Assembly: GCA_963823675.1 (NCBI GenBank)
Contig: CAWGMT010000004.1
Location: 558,001-622,000 of the forward strand
Length of the DNA: 64,000 bases
Direction: 5' to 3'
Source of the DNA: CAWGMT01 sp963823675
GTDB taxonomy: Bacteria > Planctomycetota > Planctomycetia > Isosphaerales > Isosphaeraceae
Part shown: positions 10,721-19,816 of the stretch, piece after piece
Numbering within the stretch: position 1 is the stretch's first letter
How the letters are laid out: each line of letters starts with the position of its first letter
Program-made: the position numbers and the translations under genes
Notes under the pieces: generated by a model
What the model saw: only the letters and a program-made list of their open reading frames with translations
The model's database searches: none
What the model was told of the DNA's origin: nothing

Positions 10721-11165
10721 AGCGATAGCTCCTTGGAACGAGTTAGATACGAGCGCGGTCAGAATCAGCATGCAAGCCACTCCTCGCAGTGCGGGCTGCT
10801 GCTGGTCACTGGCAGGCCCGTTGTCTAAAGAGTGATCCGCGGGGCGTCGCTGGTTACACCTTTTCGGAACACGGCGGCGTGGTGCGTTCCTGGGCGGGTC
10901 CGATCGGGTTGTGGCGGCGCCACTGGCTTGTTCCGCAATCGGGTGGTCCCTGGACACCCATCTGGCGAAGTGGTGGGAATTCGGCGAGAATTGATCGGCA
11001 ATGAGCGACACGTCGGATTCAGAATCAGGACGTGTCGCCCTAAAGCGAATCTCCCCGAGATCGCGCCAGCCTTGGCGAGCCAGGACAGACGAACAATCGT
11101 GGAACGGACGGCCAGAGTCATTGCTCGAACAAAGCGCGGGAAAAGACATCCAGAAGGGTGGGGGC
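10721..11165. other. Intergenic region with repeat copy A
   Basis: About 445 bp between divergent genes (surface protein on minus, ECF sigma factor on plus). It contains copy A of a 126-bp diverged repeat (10928-11053). No other gene is convincing here; the open frames on both strands lack family resemblance. Confidence 0.45.
10928..11053. repeat. Dispersed intergenic repeat, copy A
   Basis: Aligns without gaps to 18244-18369: about 90 of 126 positions are identical by hand count. The best-conserved blocks are CATCTGGCGAAG with GAATTCGGCGAGAAT (10958-10994) and AGGACGTGTCG near 11027. It lies about 110 bp upstream of the ECF sigma factor start. No terminal inverted repeats or target duplications were seen. 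Confidence 0.6.
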
Positions 11166-11759
11166 ATGTCGGCCGATGAGACAAGCGCGGAGCGGCCTGG
11201 CAGCATCCCGGACTTACTTGCCAGGATCAGGAGCGGCGACGAAGGGGCTGCGCGCGAGCTATTGATTCGCTACGAGTCGAAGGTCCGACTGGTCGTGCGT
11301 CGCCAGTTACCGCGGTTACTGAGGTCGCGGTTCGACTCGCTCGACTTTCTCCAAAGCGTCTGGGGCAGTTTTTTCCACAAGATCCAGACTGGACCGAGCG
11401 ACCTGAAAGAAGAGCAGAATCTGATCGCGTTTCTGGCATGGGCAGCGCGGAACAAGGTCATTGATGAGTACCGCCGCGCCGCCACCCAGAAGCAGGACAT
11501 TCGTCGCGAAGAGCGCACGGGCGGCAGCGGTCACGTCGAATCGCACATCGCCTCGGCCGACACGCCGAGTCAACTGGCGCAAGCAAATGAAACCTATGAT
11601 CGCCTGCGCAACTTATTGCCTGAAGACCGACGCGTGATACTCGAGTTGAAAGCAGCCGGCTATTCCTGCAAGGAAATCGGCGATCGGCTCGGCTTGAGCG
11701 AGCGGACCGTGGAGCGGGTGCTCGAAGACTTGAAGCGCCGCGCCCGGATTGAGGGCTGA
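11166..11759 (+). CDS. ECF-type RNA polymerase sigma factor (kinase-linked)
   Basis: 197-residue ECF sigma factor. Region 2 includes LRSRFDSLDFLQSVWGSFF and AFLAWAARNKVIDEYRR; region 4 includes LPEDRRVILELKAAGYS and EIGDRLGLSERTVERVLEDL, the helix-turn-helix for the -35 element. The start at 11166 is chosen because it begins the sigma domain; the frame is open to 11001 but that part overlaps the intergenic repeat. The stop is 4 bp from the start of a Ser/Thr kinase gene. ECF genes coupled to kinases are a known planctomycete arrangement and suggest control by phosphorylation, since there is no anti-sigma gene nearby. Its target promoters are unknown. Confidence 0.85.
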   Translation: MSADETSAERPGSIPDLLARIRSGDEGAARELLIRYESKVRLVVRRQLPRLLRSRFDSLDFLQSVWGSFFHKIQTGPSDLKEEQNLIAFLAWAARNKVIDEYRRAATQKQDIRREERTGGSGHVESHIASADTPSQLAQANETYDRLRNLLPEDRRVILELKAAGYSCKEIGDRLGLSERTVERVLEDLKRRARIEG

Positions 11760-11763
11760 TGCG

Positions 11764-14700
11764 ATGAGCTCCGTCCAGTCGAGCCCGCGACGGGACGACA
11801 CATCGTCTCGCACGATCGCCCTGCTCGTGCGACGGTATGAAGCCGACTGGCGCTCGGCGACGCGGTTCCGGCCCGATCCGCGGGACTATCTGCCCGACGA
11901 CATCGAGCAACGGTTGCCGGTGCTGACGGCGCTCTTACGCGCTGATCTGGTCCTGGGCTGGAGGGCGCATGAGCCGTGCCCGGTCGAGTGGTACCGTGCT
12001 CGTTATCCCGAGCTTGACGACGAGTCGCTGCTGGCCCTGATTTACGAGGAGTATTGCCTGAAAGAAGAGGCGGGGGAATCGCCAACGGCGGCGGAGTACC
12101 AGGCCCGGTTCCCCGACGTCGCGCGCTCGTTCCAGGAGGTGATCGAGATTCACGCCCTGGTCAGGCGGGCGGGCGATCCCTCGTCGCGCGCCCGCGCGAG
12201 AATGGGCCTTCATTCCCGGCGCCGGGCAAACGATTGCGGGGTTTCGGCTCGTCGCGGAGCTGGGCCGAGGGGCATTTGCGCGGGTCTATCTTGCCGAGGA
12301 GCAGCATCTGGCAGACCGACCCGTCGCCCTCAAGGTGTCGCGCACCGGGTCTCGTGAGCCCGAGACGCTGGCGCGGCTCCAGCACACCCACATCGTTCCC
12401 GTCTATTCGTCGCGGACCGATCCTCTTACCGGCCTTCATCTGCTCTGCATGCCGTACCTTGGCCGGGTGACGCTCTTGCAAATCCTGCATCACCCGGCGA
12501 TCCGATCGGCCCGTTCGGGCGCCGATCTTCTGAGTCTGCTGGATAGCCTCGAGCCGCAGGCCGCCGTCGCGGAGAAGCCGTCGAGCCGCGCGGCACTCGC
12601 CAGGCTGACCTATGCCCGCGCCATCGCGTGGTGGGGCGCCCGGATGGCCGAGGCGCTCGAGCACGCGCACGACCGGGGCGTTTTGCACCGCGACATCAAG
12701 CCGTCGAACGTCCTGGTCACAGGCGACGGCCTGCCGATGCTGGTCGACTTCAATCTCTCGCGCGAGATCACGATCGACGGGCCCGAGGCCGACGTCACCG
12801 TCGGCGGGACGCTGGGCTACATGGCGCCCGAGCGTCTGGTTGCGCTCGCGGAGGGGCTTCCGGACCACGTCGACGCCCGATGCGACATATATGCCTTGGG
12901 GGTCGTCCTGTTTGATTGCCTGGTCAGGGTGACGGGCGCGTTCGCTCTGCCTTCAACCTGCTCGACGCTGACTGAATCACTGCAAAAAACGGCGGAAGCC
13001 CGCCGAGTCTGGCCCATGCGGCTGTGCGCGGCCCATCCCGACGTGCCGGCCGCACTCGAGGCGGTCGTGAACCGCTGCCTGGCCCCGGAGCCCGCCGATC
13101 GCTACCGGTCGGCCGCGGATCTTGCGGCCGACCTCCAGGCCGTCGCCGATCAAGCGCCGCTCCGCACGGCGACAGAGCCGATTCCCAGCCGATTGGCGCG
13201 CTGGCTGCGCCGAAATAGCCGGCGCCTCGCGGTGGCCGCCCCCATCATCCTGGCACTGGGAATCATCGCCTACGCGTCGATGCGCGCCCAGCTCGCCGCG
13301 ATTCGGGTCCAGGCGGAGGTGAGTCACGAAATCGACGAGGGCCGGCGCGCCGCCGGCGACGGCCGGCTCGACGTTGCCTTGAGCCACTTCGAAACCGCCC
13401 TACGGCTCGCGGAGGGACATCCCCGGCTTCGAGGTTTCCAGGAGTCGGCGCGCGCAGAGGCAAAGCTCGCCAGGCAGACCAAGGAGATCAGAGACCGCGC
13501 TGATGCGCTCTTCGCCAGCGGAGATCGCCTGCGATTCTTGCTCCTTTACGGCCGCGACCCTGGGGACGCCTGCACGTCGGTCGAGTCGGCCCTTGCGAAT
13601 TTCTCGATTCCCAGCGATCCGAACTGGATCAAGCAACCGCCGCTGGCGCTTCTGGACGACCTTCGGCGGACGCAGCTCGAAAGCGAGGTCAATGAACTCC
13701 TCTTTCTGTGGGTCTGGGCGCTTTTTCGCGACCAACCCCGAAATCCGAGCGCGGCTCGCCTGGCGTTGACGCTATGTGACATGGCGATGGGATTCGCCAC
13801 GCCGATCGGTCCCTGGCAAGTGATCCGGGAGCGATCGAGCGCAACCCTTCGAGGAGACGTGCCCCCGGCAAGAAAGCTCGCCCGTCCGTCACTTGAGACC
13901 TCGGCTCGCGGCTGCTTCCAGTGGGCCCTCCTCTGTGAGCTCGAGGGAGACCCAGCCGGGGCGCTCGCATGGCTGGAGCGCGCGACCTCACTCAGGGTGA
14001 ATGATTACTGGCCCGAGATGTATCTGGGTTACTACCACAAGAGCACCGGACAGATCGCGCGAGCCCTCGAGGATTACAAAGCCGCCATCGCGCTGTGCCC
14101 CGAGTTACCCTGGGCTTGGTATGACCGCGCGCTCGTCCATCAAGCGCGCGGCGAGTGGCAACTTGCGCTCGATGACCTGAACCGGGCCCGGGCGTCTCCG
14201 TTCGGGGCGGACTTTTGGGATCTGCGGCTTGAGCTCGGAGTCGTCAAGCAGTTCCTGGGTGACGAAGCCGGCGCACGCGCGGCCTACGAGGCGGTCATCG
14301 CCTCCGGGGCGGACGGCTACGTCATGCGCGCGGCCCGCCTGAACCGCGCGATGCTCGATGCCGATACGGGCCTCCCGGATCGGGCGTGGGCCGAATACAA
14401 CTCACTTCTGGACTTGAATCCGCGCGACGTGCTGGCGCGTCAGAACCGCGCCCTGCTCGCGCTGCGATTCGGCCGTTCGCAGCAGGCCGAGGCCGACCTG
14501 ACGATCTTGCTTCGTGACGCCCCGGAGCGAGCCGACATGATTCTCGCCCGCCGAGCCGTCGCCCGGCTGGCTCTCGGCCGGCTGGAAGCCGCGGAGGCGG
14601 ATGCCGCGGGCGCCTACCGCAGAAAACCCACCCCGAGTCGCCAGCGGCTCTGGATCCGCACCCTGCTCGCATTGCACCGGGCCGAAGATCTTTGCTGGCT

Positions 14701-15472
14701 CAATCAGCCAGACGACCTGACACTGCTGCCGGGCGGTGGGCCTTCACTCCAGGCCGATCTGCGCGCGACCGCCGAACGACTTCTGGCACCGGCCGGCGCA
14801 GGCAAACCTGGTCGCGCGACTTCGCGGATTCACGGCGCCAAAGCGGTCTTGCTCAGCGCCCTGAACGATCGCGCCGCCCTCCGGGAAGCGACCCGAGCGA
14901 TCGAGCTGGCTCCGGAATCGGCTGAGGCTCATCTGGTGCGAGCGCGAGTCTGCCGCAGGTCCGGTGATCGGCGGGCCGCTTTAGCGGAAGTCGATCTGGG
15001 CCTGGCTCTCGTGCCTTTTGACGGGCGATTCCTCGAGCTTCGCGGAGCTTTGAAAACCGAGATGGGTAACCCCGAGGCCGGCCTGATCGACCTGGACCGG
15101 GCGATCGTCCGCGGGGCAGAGGCGGGGGCCCGTCGGTCGAGAGCGTTGGCCTTAATGGCGCTTCGCCGTGATGAAGACGCCGTCCGTGAATGGACCAATG
15201 CGCTTGACGACGACCCGGAAGATCCGCAGGCCTATCTCGGTCGAGCCAGAGCCATGCGGCGGCTCGGGCTGTGCGACAGGGCCTTGGTCGACCTCGGACA
15301 AGCCGTCAACTGGGCTTCGGATAACCCGTTGATCCTGACTCGGATCACGATTGCTTACGCCGGCTGCCTGGCGTCACGTCCCGACCGACTGCCCAGGTGG
15401 CTGGCGCTCGTCCGCCGAACCTGGTCGACGTGGTTCGCACTGGCTCACACGGCCGCGGACGATAACCGCTGA
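11764..15472 (+). CDS. Membrane Ser/Thr protein kinase with large TPR C-terminus (frameshifted)
   Basis: About 1,235 residues. An N-terminal segment of about 140 residues precedes a Hanks-type kinase domain. The glycine loop reads GRGAFARVYLAEE with the Lys in VALKVS (12260-12340); the catalytic loop is HRDIKPSN (about 12687). The Mg-binding motif is DFN rather than DFG (about 12750), and GYMAPE lies near 12817. A single transmembrane segment, LAVAAPIILALGIIAYAS, follows near 13237. The outer region is built of TPR-like helical repeats to the stop at 15470-15472. The frame changes once, at a CGCG-rich run near 12182-12200, between the leader and the glycine loop. It is 4 bp downstream of the ECF sigma gene and is its likely regulator. 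A kinase with an outward-facing TPR sensor is inferred. Confidence 0.85.
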
Positions 15473-15540
15473 GCCCAGGGCCTTCGCTGCCGCGAAGCGA
15501 CCTTTCGGCCGAGTCTCCGAGCCGGAAGGTTCGGTGCGGG

Positions 15541-17094
15541 TCAACGAGCCGCTTTTCTACGCCTCGGGAGCAATTTGCGGCGGTCCGAATCATAGCGTCT
15601 GGCGAAGTAATCAAATCCGGCGAAAGGCTGGGAAAAGGCGGCGTTCAGGGTGAAGGCCACCGCGAGTCCAAATCCCGAAAAAAGGGAGCTCGGCAACCCG
15701 TCCCGGAGCCGGGCCCGGATTGAGCGGTAGTCAATCAAGCCTTGCTCTTGGGCGACGACGATGGCCGCGCTGGGCGCGATTCCGAGATCAGCGACGCCCG
15801 GGGCCGGGACTTGTGCCGGTAGGGTGGCTGCGACGCCGGCGCCTGCCAAGGTTGCGGTGGGAATCGTGCGCCGATGGCCCATCGCGACGGCGCCCAGGAG
15901 TGCGAAGCCGCCAGGCCCGTTCATCGCGACCAATGCGCCGGCATCCGGCTCGGCCTCCGATTTCGAACCGGGATCGCCCGCGTGCCGCTCTTCAACTGAA
16001 GAGATCCCTGGATTCTGCTCGCCCGCGTCCTGGGGAAGAACGGCGTCGAAGTCGCGATCGGTCAAGCGATCGAATTCGCCGCTCGACAACGCCTCGACCG
16101 ACGGCCTACCCGCACGTATCGCAGGCGGCCCGACCGCCAAACCTATCGGTAGCCCGCCAGGGCTGATGCTGGTCCCCGCGGCACCGACATCCGGCGTCCC
16201 GCGCCCTGGTGCCGTCCCCACGGCAGCCAGGGGCGTCAGCGCGCCAGCCGACTGTGATGACAGTGTGGCGATCGGGACACTCGACGAGCCCTGTGGAGAC
16301 TCGGTTGATTGGTCCGGGGCCGATTCGCGGCTCACCCAAAGCTGATAGCCCACACCCGCGGACAAAGCGGCCGTCCCGCTCTGATTGCCCGCGCTGATGC
16401 CAAGATAGAGCGTCGAGCCCGCGGCCTGGAGGCCAAGCTGTGCCAGGACGATCGAGGCGCCTTGTTCACCGGACGACCACTCGCCCAGCAACTGGCCCGC
16501 CCCGTCAAAGATTTGAAACTCAAAGGCAGCGACCTGGCCGTTTCTCTGGAAGGCGAGCCCGAAATTGAGCTCTTCTACGTTCTCGTTCAAAGTCAGCCGG
16601 TAGAAGTCTACGGCGTCGCTCGTGCTGATCGTGCCGACCACGCCAAAGAACGGGAGGTCGGGAAGGACTTGAGCAGTCGCCTTAGTGTGGTGGGGCGCCT
16701 TGGTCTCGAAGACGACCGTGTACGAGCCCCCCGCCGGCCCGCCAAGACCCACACTCGACGGTGAGAACTGCGTCGAGCCGGTCATTCCGTAAGTCGAGTC
16801 GTCATCGTCGCTTAGCGATGACGGTTCGCTTGCACTGGCAGCGGGTGGCGCATGCTGAATCGTTGCGCTCGAGGGGCTTGAGTGGGAAGTCAGTCGCTCC
16901 CTCAGGGGCGACGTCGCTCTGAACGAGTGGGCCGTCTTATGGTACGGATCCATTGCGGGCCGCAAGCCCGACAGGAGGCATCGCGTTTCGAGTTCTTCGA
17001 GGCGAGGCTTCGCCCGAGTGCCCGTTCGTGCCTTGTAGGCGGGGCCCCGGCCTGGCGGATCGGCTGACTTGTGGTCGACTGAGGATGCCATCAT
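15541..17094 (-). CDS. Hypothetical surface protein with LEPR-XLL-like N-terminus
   Basis: 517 residues from the ATG at 17094; a second ATG follows at once and a TTG at 17139 is also in frame. No strong ribosome binding site separates them. The N-terminus is basic with LEELETRCLLSG, a LEPR-XLL-type sequence. The middle (about residues 130-290) resembles an exported beta-sandwich of the kind found after such leaders (DAVDFYRLTL, GQLLGEW, STLYLGISAGN). The rest is low-complexity Gly/Ala/Pro, with two hydrophobic stretches, GGFALLGAVAMG and LFSGFGLAVAFTLNAAF, before a very basic C-terminus. It sits tail-to-tail with the kinase gene. Function unknown. Confidence 0.65.
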   Translation of the reverse strand: MMASSVDHKSADPPGRGPAYKARTGTRAKPRLEELETRCLLSGLRPAMDPYHKTAHSFRATSPLRERLTSHSSPSSATIQHAPPAASASEPSSLSDDDDSTYGMTGSTQFSPSSVGLGGPAGGSYTVVFETKAPHHTKATAQVLPDLPFFGVVGTISTSDAVDFYRLTLNENVEELNFGLAFQRNGQVAAFEFQIFDGAGQLLGEWSSGEQGASIVLAQLGLQAAGSTLYLGISAGNQSGTAALSAGVGYQLWVSRESAPDQSTESPQGSSSVPIATLSSQSAGALTPLAAVGTAPGRGTPDVGAAGTSISPGGLPIGLAVGPPAIRAGRPSVEALSSGEFDRLTDRDFDAVLPQDAGEQNPGISSVEERHAGDPGSKSEAEPDAGALVAMNGPGGFALLGAVAMGHRRTIPTATLAGAGVAATLPAQVPAPGVADLGIAPSAAIVVAQEQGLIDYRSIRARLRDGLPSSLFSGFGLAVAFTLNAAFSQPFAGFDYFARRYDSDRRKLLPRRRKAAR

Positions 17095-17380
17095 GATGCC
17101 GTCAAAGCGGTCGAGGGACGGGCTGTTCTTCGAGAGCAATCGAGGTTACGCCCAAGACTTGGACGAGATTTCCAAAATTAGCCGACACGAAATCTCGTAT
17201 TCGGCCCACCAAGCGTTGACAAACCTGGGGCCGATCCATTCCCCGACCCACGCACAACCGGGACCTTGGGTATCGTAATGCGGGCGATTCCTTCCACACA
17301 AGCTTCTTCAACTTCGGTTGAACGGATCTGCACGCCGGTTCCCGGGGAACGACCGCATTTCCTCACGCAACCACGCTCGC

Positions 17381-17962
17381 TCAAGAACACATCTGGTGGA
17401 AGCCGAGGCCCCGGCGACTCAAGCGTTCCCGCAGCACGTGCCGCGCTCTCGAGAGCCTTCCCTTGATCGTTCCCACCGGGCAATCGAGCTGCGCAGCCGC
17501 CTCCTGATTGGATTTTCCTTGCAAATAGCAAAGCACGAGCGGCAGTCGGTATCGGTCGGGCAACCGGCTCACTTCCTCGCGAAGTAAGCGGTTGGACGAA
17601 TCGTCAGGAGGGTCGAAGGTGCTCTCCTTGGTGCTCTCGATCGTCGAACGCTCGCGAGCACGACGTCTGTTGGCATCGTTTCGAATTCTCATGGCCGTTC
17701 GAATGGCGACCCGATGGAGCCAAGGTCCAATGGAGTCGCCGCGCTCGATCGTGGCCGCGTGCAAAGCCAGGTTGACGAAAGTGTTCTGGAAAGCGTCGTC
17801 CACGTCGTGAACGTTCCGCAGGTTGCTGCGGCATACCGCCAGGACCATCGGTCCGTGCCTCTCGACCAGGAGCCGAAACGCATCCGGGTCGTTCGCGGTG
17901 GCGAAACGCTCGAATACCTGGCCGTCTGTCATTGCTCGCTCGACTATCTGTCCGCCTGTCAT
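17381..17962 (-). CDS. ECF-type RNA polymerase sigma factor
   Basis: 193 residues. Region 2 is present (FRLLVERHGPMVLAVCRSNL, DVDDAFQNTF, IGPWLHRVAIRTA). Region 4 reads LSRLPDRYRLPLVLCYLQGK-type sequence (here EVSRLPDRYR) followed by NQEAAAQLDCPVGTIKGRLSRAR. This is the common planctomycete ECF01-like type. The start at 17962 has GGGAG about 9 bases upstream; a second in-frame ATG at 17932 is possible. No anti-sigma partner adjoins it. The divergent gene upstream encodes a secreted LolA-like protein preceded by the intergenic repeat. Confidence 0.83.
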   Translation of the reverse strand: MTGGQIVERAMTDGQVFERFATANDPDAFRLLVERHGPMVLAVCRSNLRNVHDVDDAFQNTFVNLALHAATIERGDSIGPWLHRVAIRTAMRIRNDANRRRARERSTIESTKESTFDPPDDSSNRLLREEVSRLPDRYRLPLVLCYLQGKSNQEAAAQLDCPVGTIKGRLSRARHVLRERLSRRGLGFHQMCS

Positions 17963-18430
17963 CGCTCGCTGCTCCCGGGACTGTTCATTCTGAGTGCTGC
18001 CGCCGATCGTGAGGGAGGCCGCGCGGCCAATTCCGCTCGGCGGCGACCATGGGCTGCGGGCACGCGAACTTCTGGGCCCACGGATCTACTCCCCATGGAC
18101 GAGAAAGCTTTTGATCGCCGACAACCGAGCCGCGATTTCCACCCCCGCGGCGCCCGACGGGAATCGAGGGCACCATCCGGAGCTCGACCTTCAGCGCATG
18201 TGACGGCTTCCCGACCGTGACGGGACGGTGCTTCGACAGTTATTCGGCTCGCAATCGAGTCGGTCGCGAACGCCTATCTGGCAAAGCGGTGCGAATTCGG
18301 CGAGAATCGTGCCGCGATCGACGATCGGGCGGAATCAGACCCAGGACGTGTCGCAGAAATGCGGATCTCTCAAACACGGAGCACGGCTTGACCGCGTTGC
18401 TCATTCCTTTCCCAGAAATGAGGTTATATC
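17963..18430. other. Divergent intergenic region with repeat copy B
   Basis: 468 bp between the ECF sigma gene (minus) and the secreted protein gene at 18431 (plus). It holds repeat copy B and must contain both promoters. No gene with family resemblance was seen. Confidence 0.45.
18244..18369. repeat. Dispersed intergenic repeat, copy B
   Basis: Partner of the element at 10928-11053, in the same orientation and ungapped over 126 bp. It shares TATCTGGCAAAG with GAATTCGGCGAGAAT (18275-18314) and CAGGACGTGTCG (about 18341-18352). It lies about 60 bp upstream of the secreted-protein start, again next to an ECF sigma gene. Confidence 0.6.
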
Positions 18431-19174
18431 ATGAAGCGCTTTTTCGTTGCGGCATTCGCAGCGGCCTTACTGTTCGTCCCGTTCGCCCGGGCCCGTGCCG
18501 GCGATGATGATGCGAAATCGATCCTCGACAAGGCCATCAAAGCCCTGGGCGGCGAGGACAAGCTCGCCAAGGCCGAGGCATTCTCCACGAAGGCCAAGGG
18601 CACCGTCGTTTTCAACGGCAACGAGAACGACACGACCTCCGACGCGACTTTCAAGGGCCTCGATCACTTGCGGCGAGAGTTCGGCAACGACCAGTTCCAC
18701 GGCGTGGTGGTGTTCTCCGTCCACAAAGGCTGGCGCAAGTTCGGCGATAACTCCAGCGACATCGAAGGCGACGGAGTCGCCAACGAGAAACGCAACATCT
18801 ATCTGGCTGTCATTCCGATCACCCTCGTGCCGCTCAAAGGAAACGGCTTCAAGTACGAGACAGCCGGTGAGGAAAAGGTCGGCGACAAGCCGGCCGCGAT
18901 CTTGAAAATCACCGGGCCCGACGGCAAGGATTTCACCCTCTCCTTTGACAAGGAAAGCGGCCTCCCCGTCAAGCAGGTCGCCAAGGTCGTGGGCTTCGGG
19001 GGCATGGAGTTTACCATGGAAACGACCTTCTCCGACTACAAGGACTTCGGCGGAATCAAGAAGGCCACCAAGATCCAGGCCAAGCGTGACGGCGAGAAGT
19101 TCCAGGACCTGGAAGTCACCGAGTTCAAAGTCCTGGACAAGGTTGACCCCGAAACCTTTGCCGAGCCGAAGTGA
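18431..19174 (+). CDS. Secreted LolA-like (lipoprotein-sorting-type) protein
   Basis: 247 residues with a clear signal peptide (MKRF, hydrophobic residues 5-18, cleavage after ARA). The mature part begins with a helix (KSILDKAIKALGGEDKLAK) and continues as strands with KGWRKFGDN, TLVPLKGNGF, GPDGKDFTLSFDKESGLP and a closing FKVLDKVDPETFAEP. This layout is that of proteins annotated as outer-membrane lipoprotein-sorting (LolA/LppX fold) that recur in planctomycetes. Binding of a lipid or other hydrophobic ligand is only inferred. It is monocistronic, with a strong hairpin 60 bp after the stop. Confidence 0.7.
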   Translation: MKRFFVAAFAAALLFVPFARARAGDDDAKSILDKAIKALGGEDKLAKAEAFSTKAKGTVVFNGNENDTTSDATFKGLDHLRREFGNDQFHGVVVFSVHKGWRKFGDNSSDIEGDGVANEKRNIYLAVIPITLVPLKGNGFKYETAGEEKVGDKPAAILKITGPDGKDFTLSFDKESGLPVKQVAKVVGFGGMEFTMETTFSDYKDFGGIKKATKIQAKRDGEKFQDLEVTEFKVLDKVDPETFAEPK

Positions 19175-19233
19175 CTCTTGGAAACCCGGGCCGCCGCGGA
19201 GTTCCAAGCTTGAGATCCGTGCAAGGAGCGTGC

Positions 19234-19272
19234 GACCAGGGACCATGACGGTTACCGCGATGGTCCTTGGTC
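19234..19272 (+). terminator. Hairpin after the LolA-like gene
   Basis: GACCAGGGACCAT (19234-19246) pairs with ATGGTCCTTGGTC (19260-19272) over 13 bp with one mismatch and a 13-nt loop. A weaker 7-bp stem, CTTGGAA/TTCCAAG, lies just upstream (19177-19208). No strong T tract follows. Confidence 0.55.
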
Positions 19273-19816
19273 CGGGCGCGTGACCTCGATTGCCGGCGGC
19301 TTGCGCATCAGAAACGATCAAATCTCCTGTCTAAAGGCCAGCTTTGGCTGCCGCGCTTGCGGGCACGACGCTCGTGATCATCGGCGCGGACGCGGGGTTC
19401 GTATCGAACTCAACACCCACGAATCCACGTGTCGGGGGCGTCGCCGCTGACCGCCCCCACTCCCCCGCCCCGCTCGCGAAACCGCGGCATCGCCGCGTCG
19501 AGCTCGGTTAATTGGGTCGCGCATGCCATCCATGTGGCACTCAGGTGAATAGTGCCTCAATAGATAAGGGTTTTCTCATCGCGAAGCCGATGGGAAAACC
19601 CGTTTGGACGAAGCCGCGCGATCTACGCACAGCGCTCCCTCCCTCCCGCGGCGAAGCCGCTTCGTCCAATCGGGATTTTAGGTAGACGCCCAGAAAAATT
19701 TTGAATAGCCAAAAACTTTATTGCGGACACTCGGGACATGCGGTAGACTTCCAGGACGCGTTGCTTGATGGTCGAGAGAGTTTCGTGACCAAGGAGCCAT
19801 TGCTTTGGCGTGCCCC
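19273..19816. other. Intergenic region with nested inverted repeats
   Basis: About 545 bp without a recognisable gene. Its notable content is the pair of inverted repeats at 19568-19601 and 19593-19678, described separately, just ahead of the DUF1559 gene. Confidence 0.45.
19568..19678. repeat. Nested inverted repeats (hairpin-forming element)
   Basis: First hairpin: GGGTTTTCTCATCG (19568-19581) pairs with CGATGGGAAAACCC (19588-19601), 14 bp with one G-T type mismatch. Second: a left arm at about 19594-19614 ending GTTTGGACGAAGC pairs with GCTTCGTCCAATCGGGATTTT (about 19659-19678), near-complete apart from small gaps. The two share the AAAACCC segment, so they could form alternative structures. 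Confidence 0.55.
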
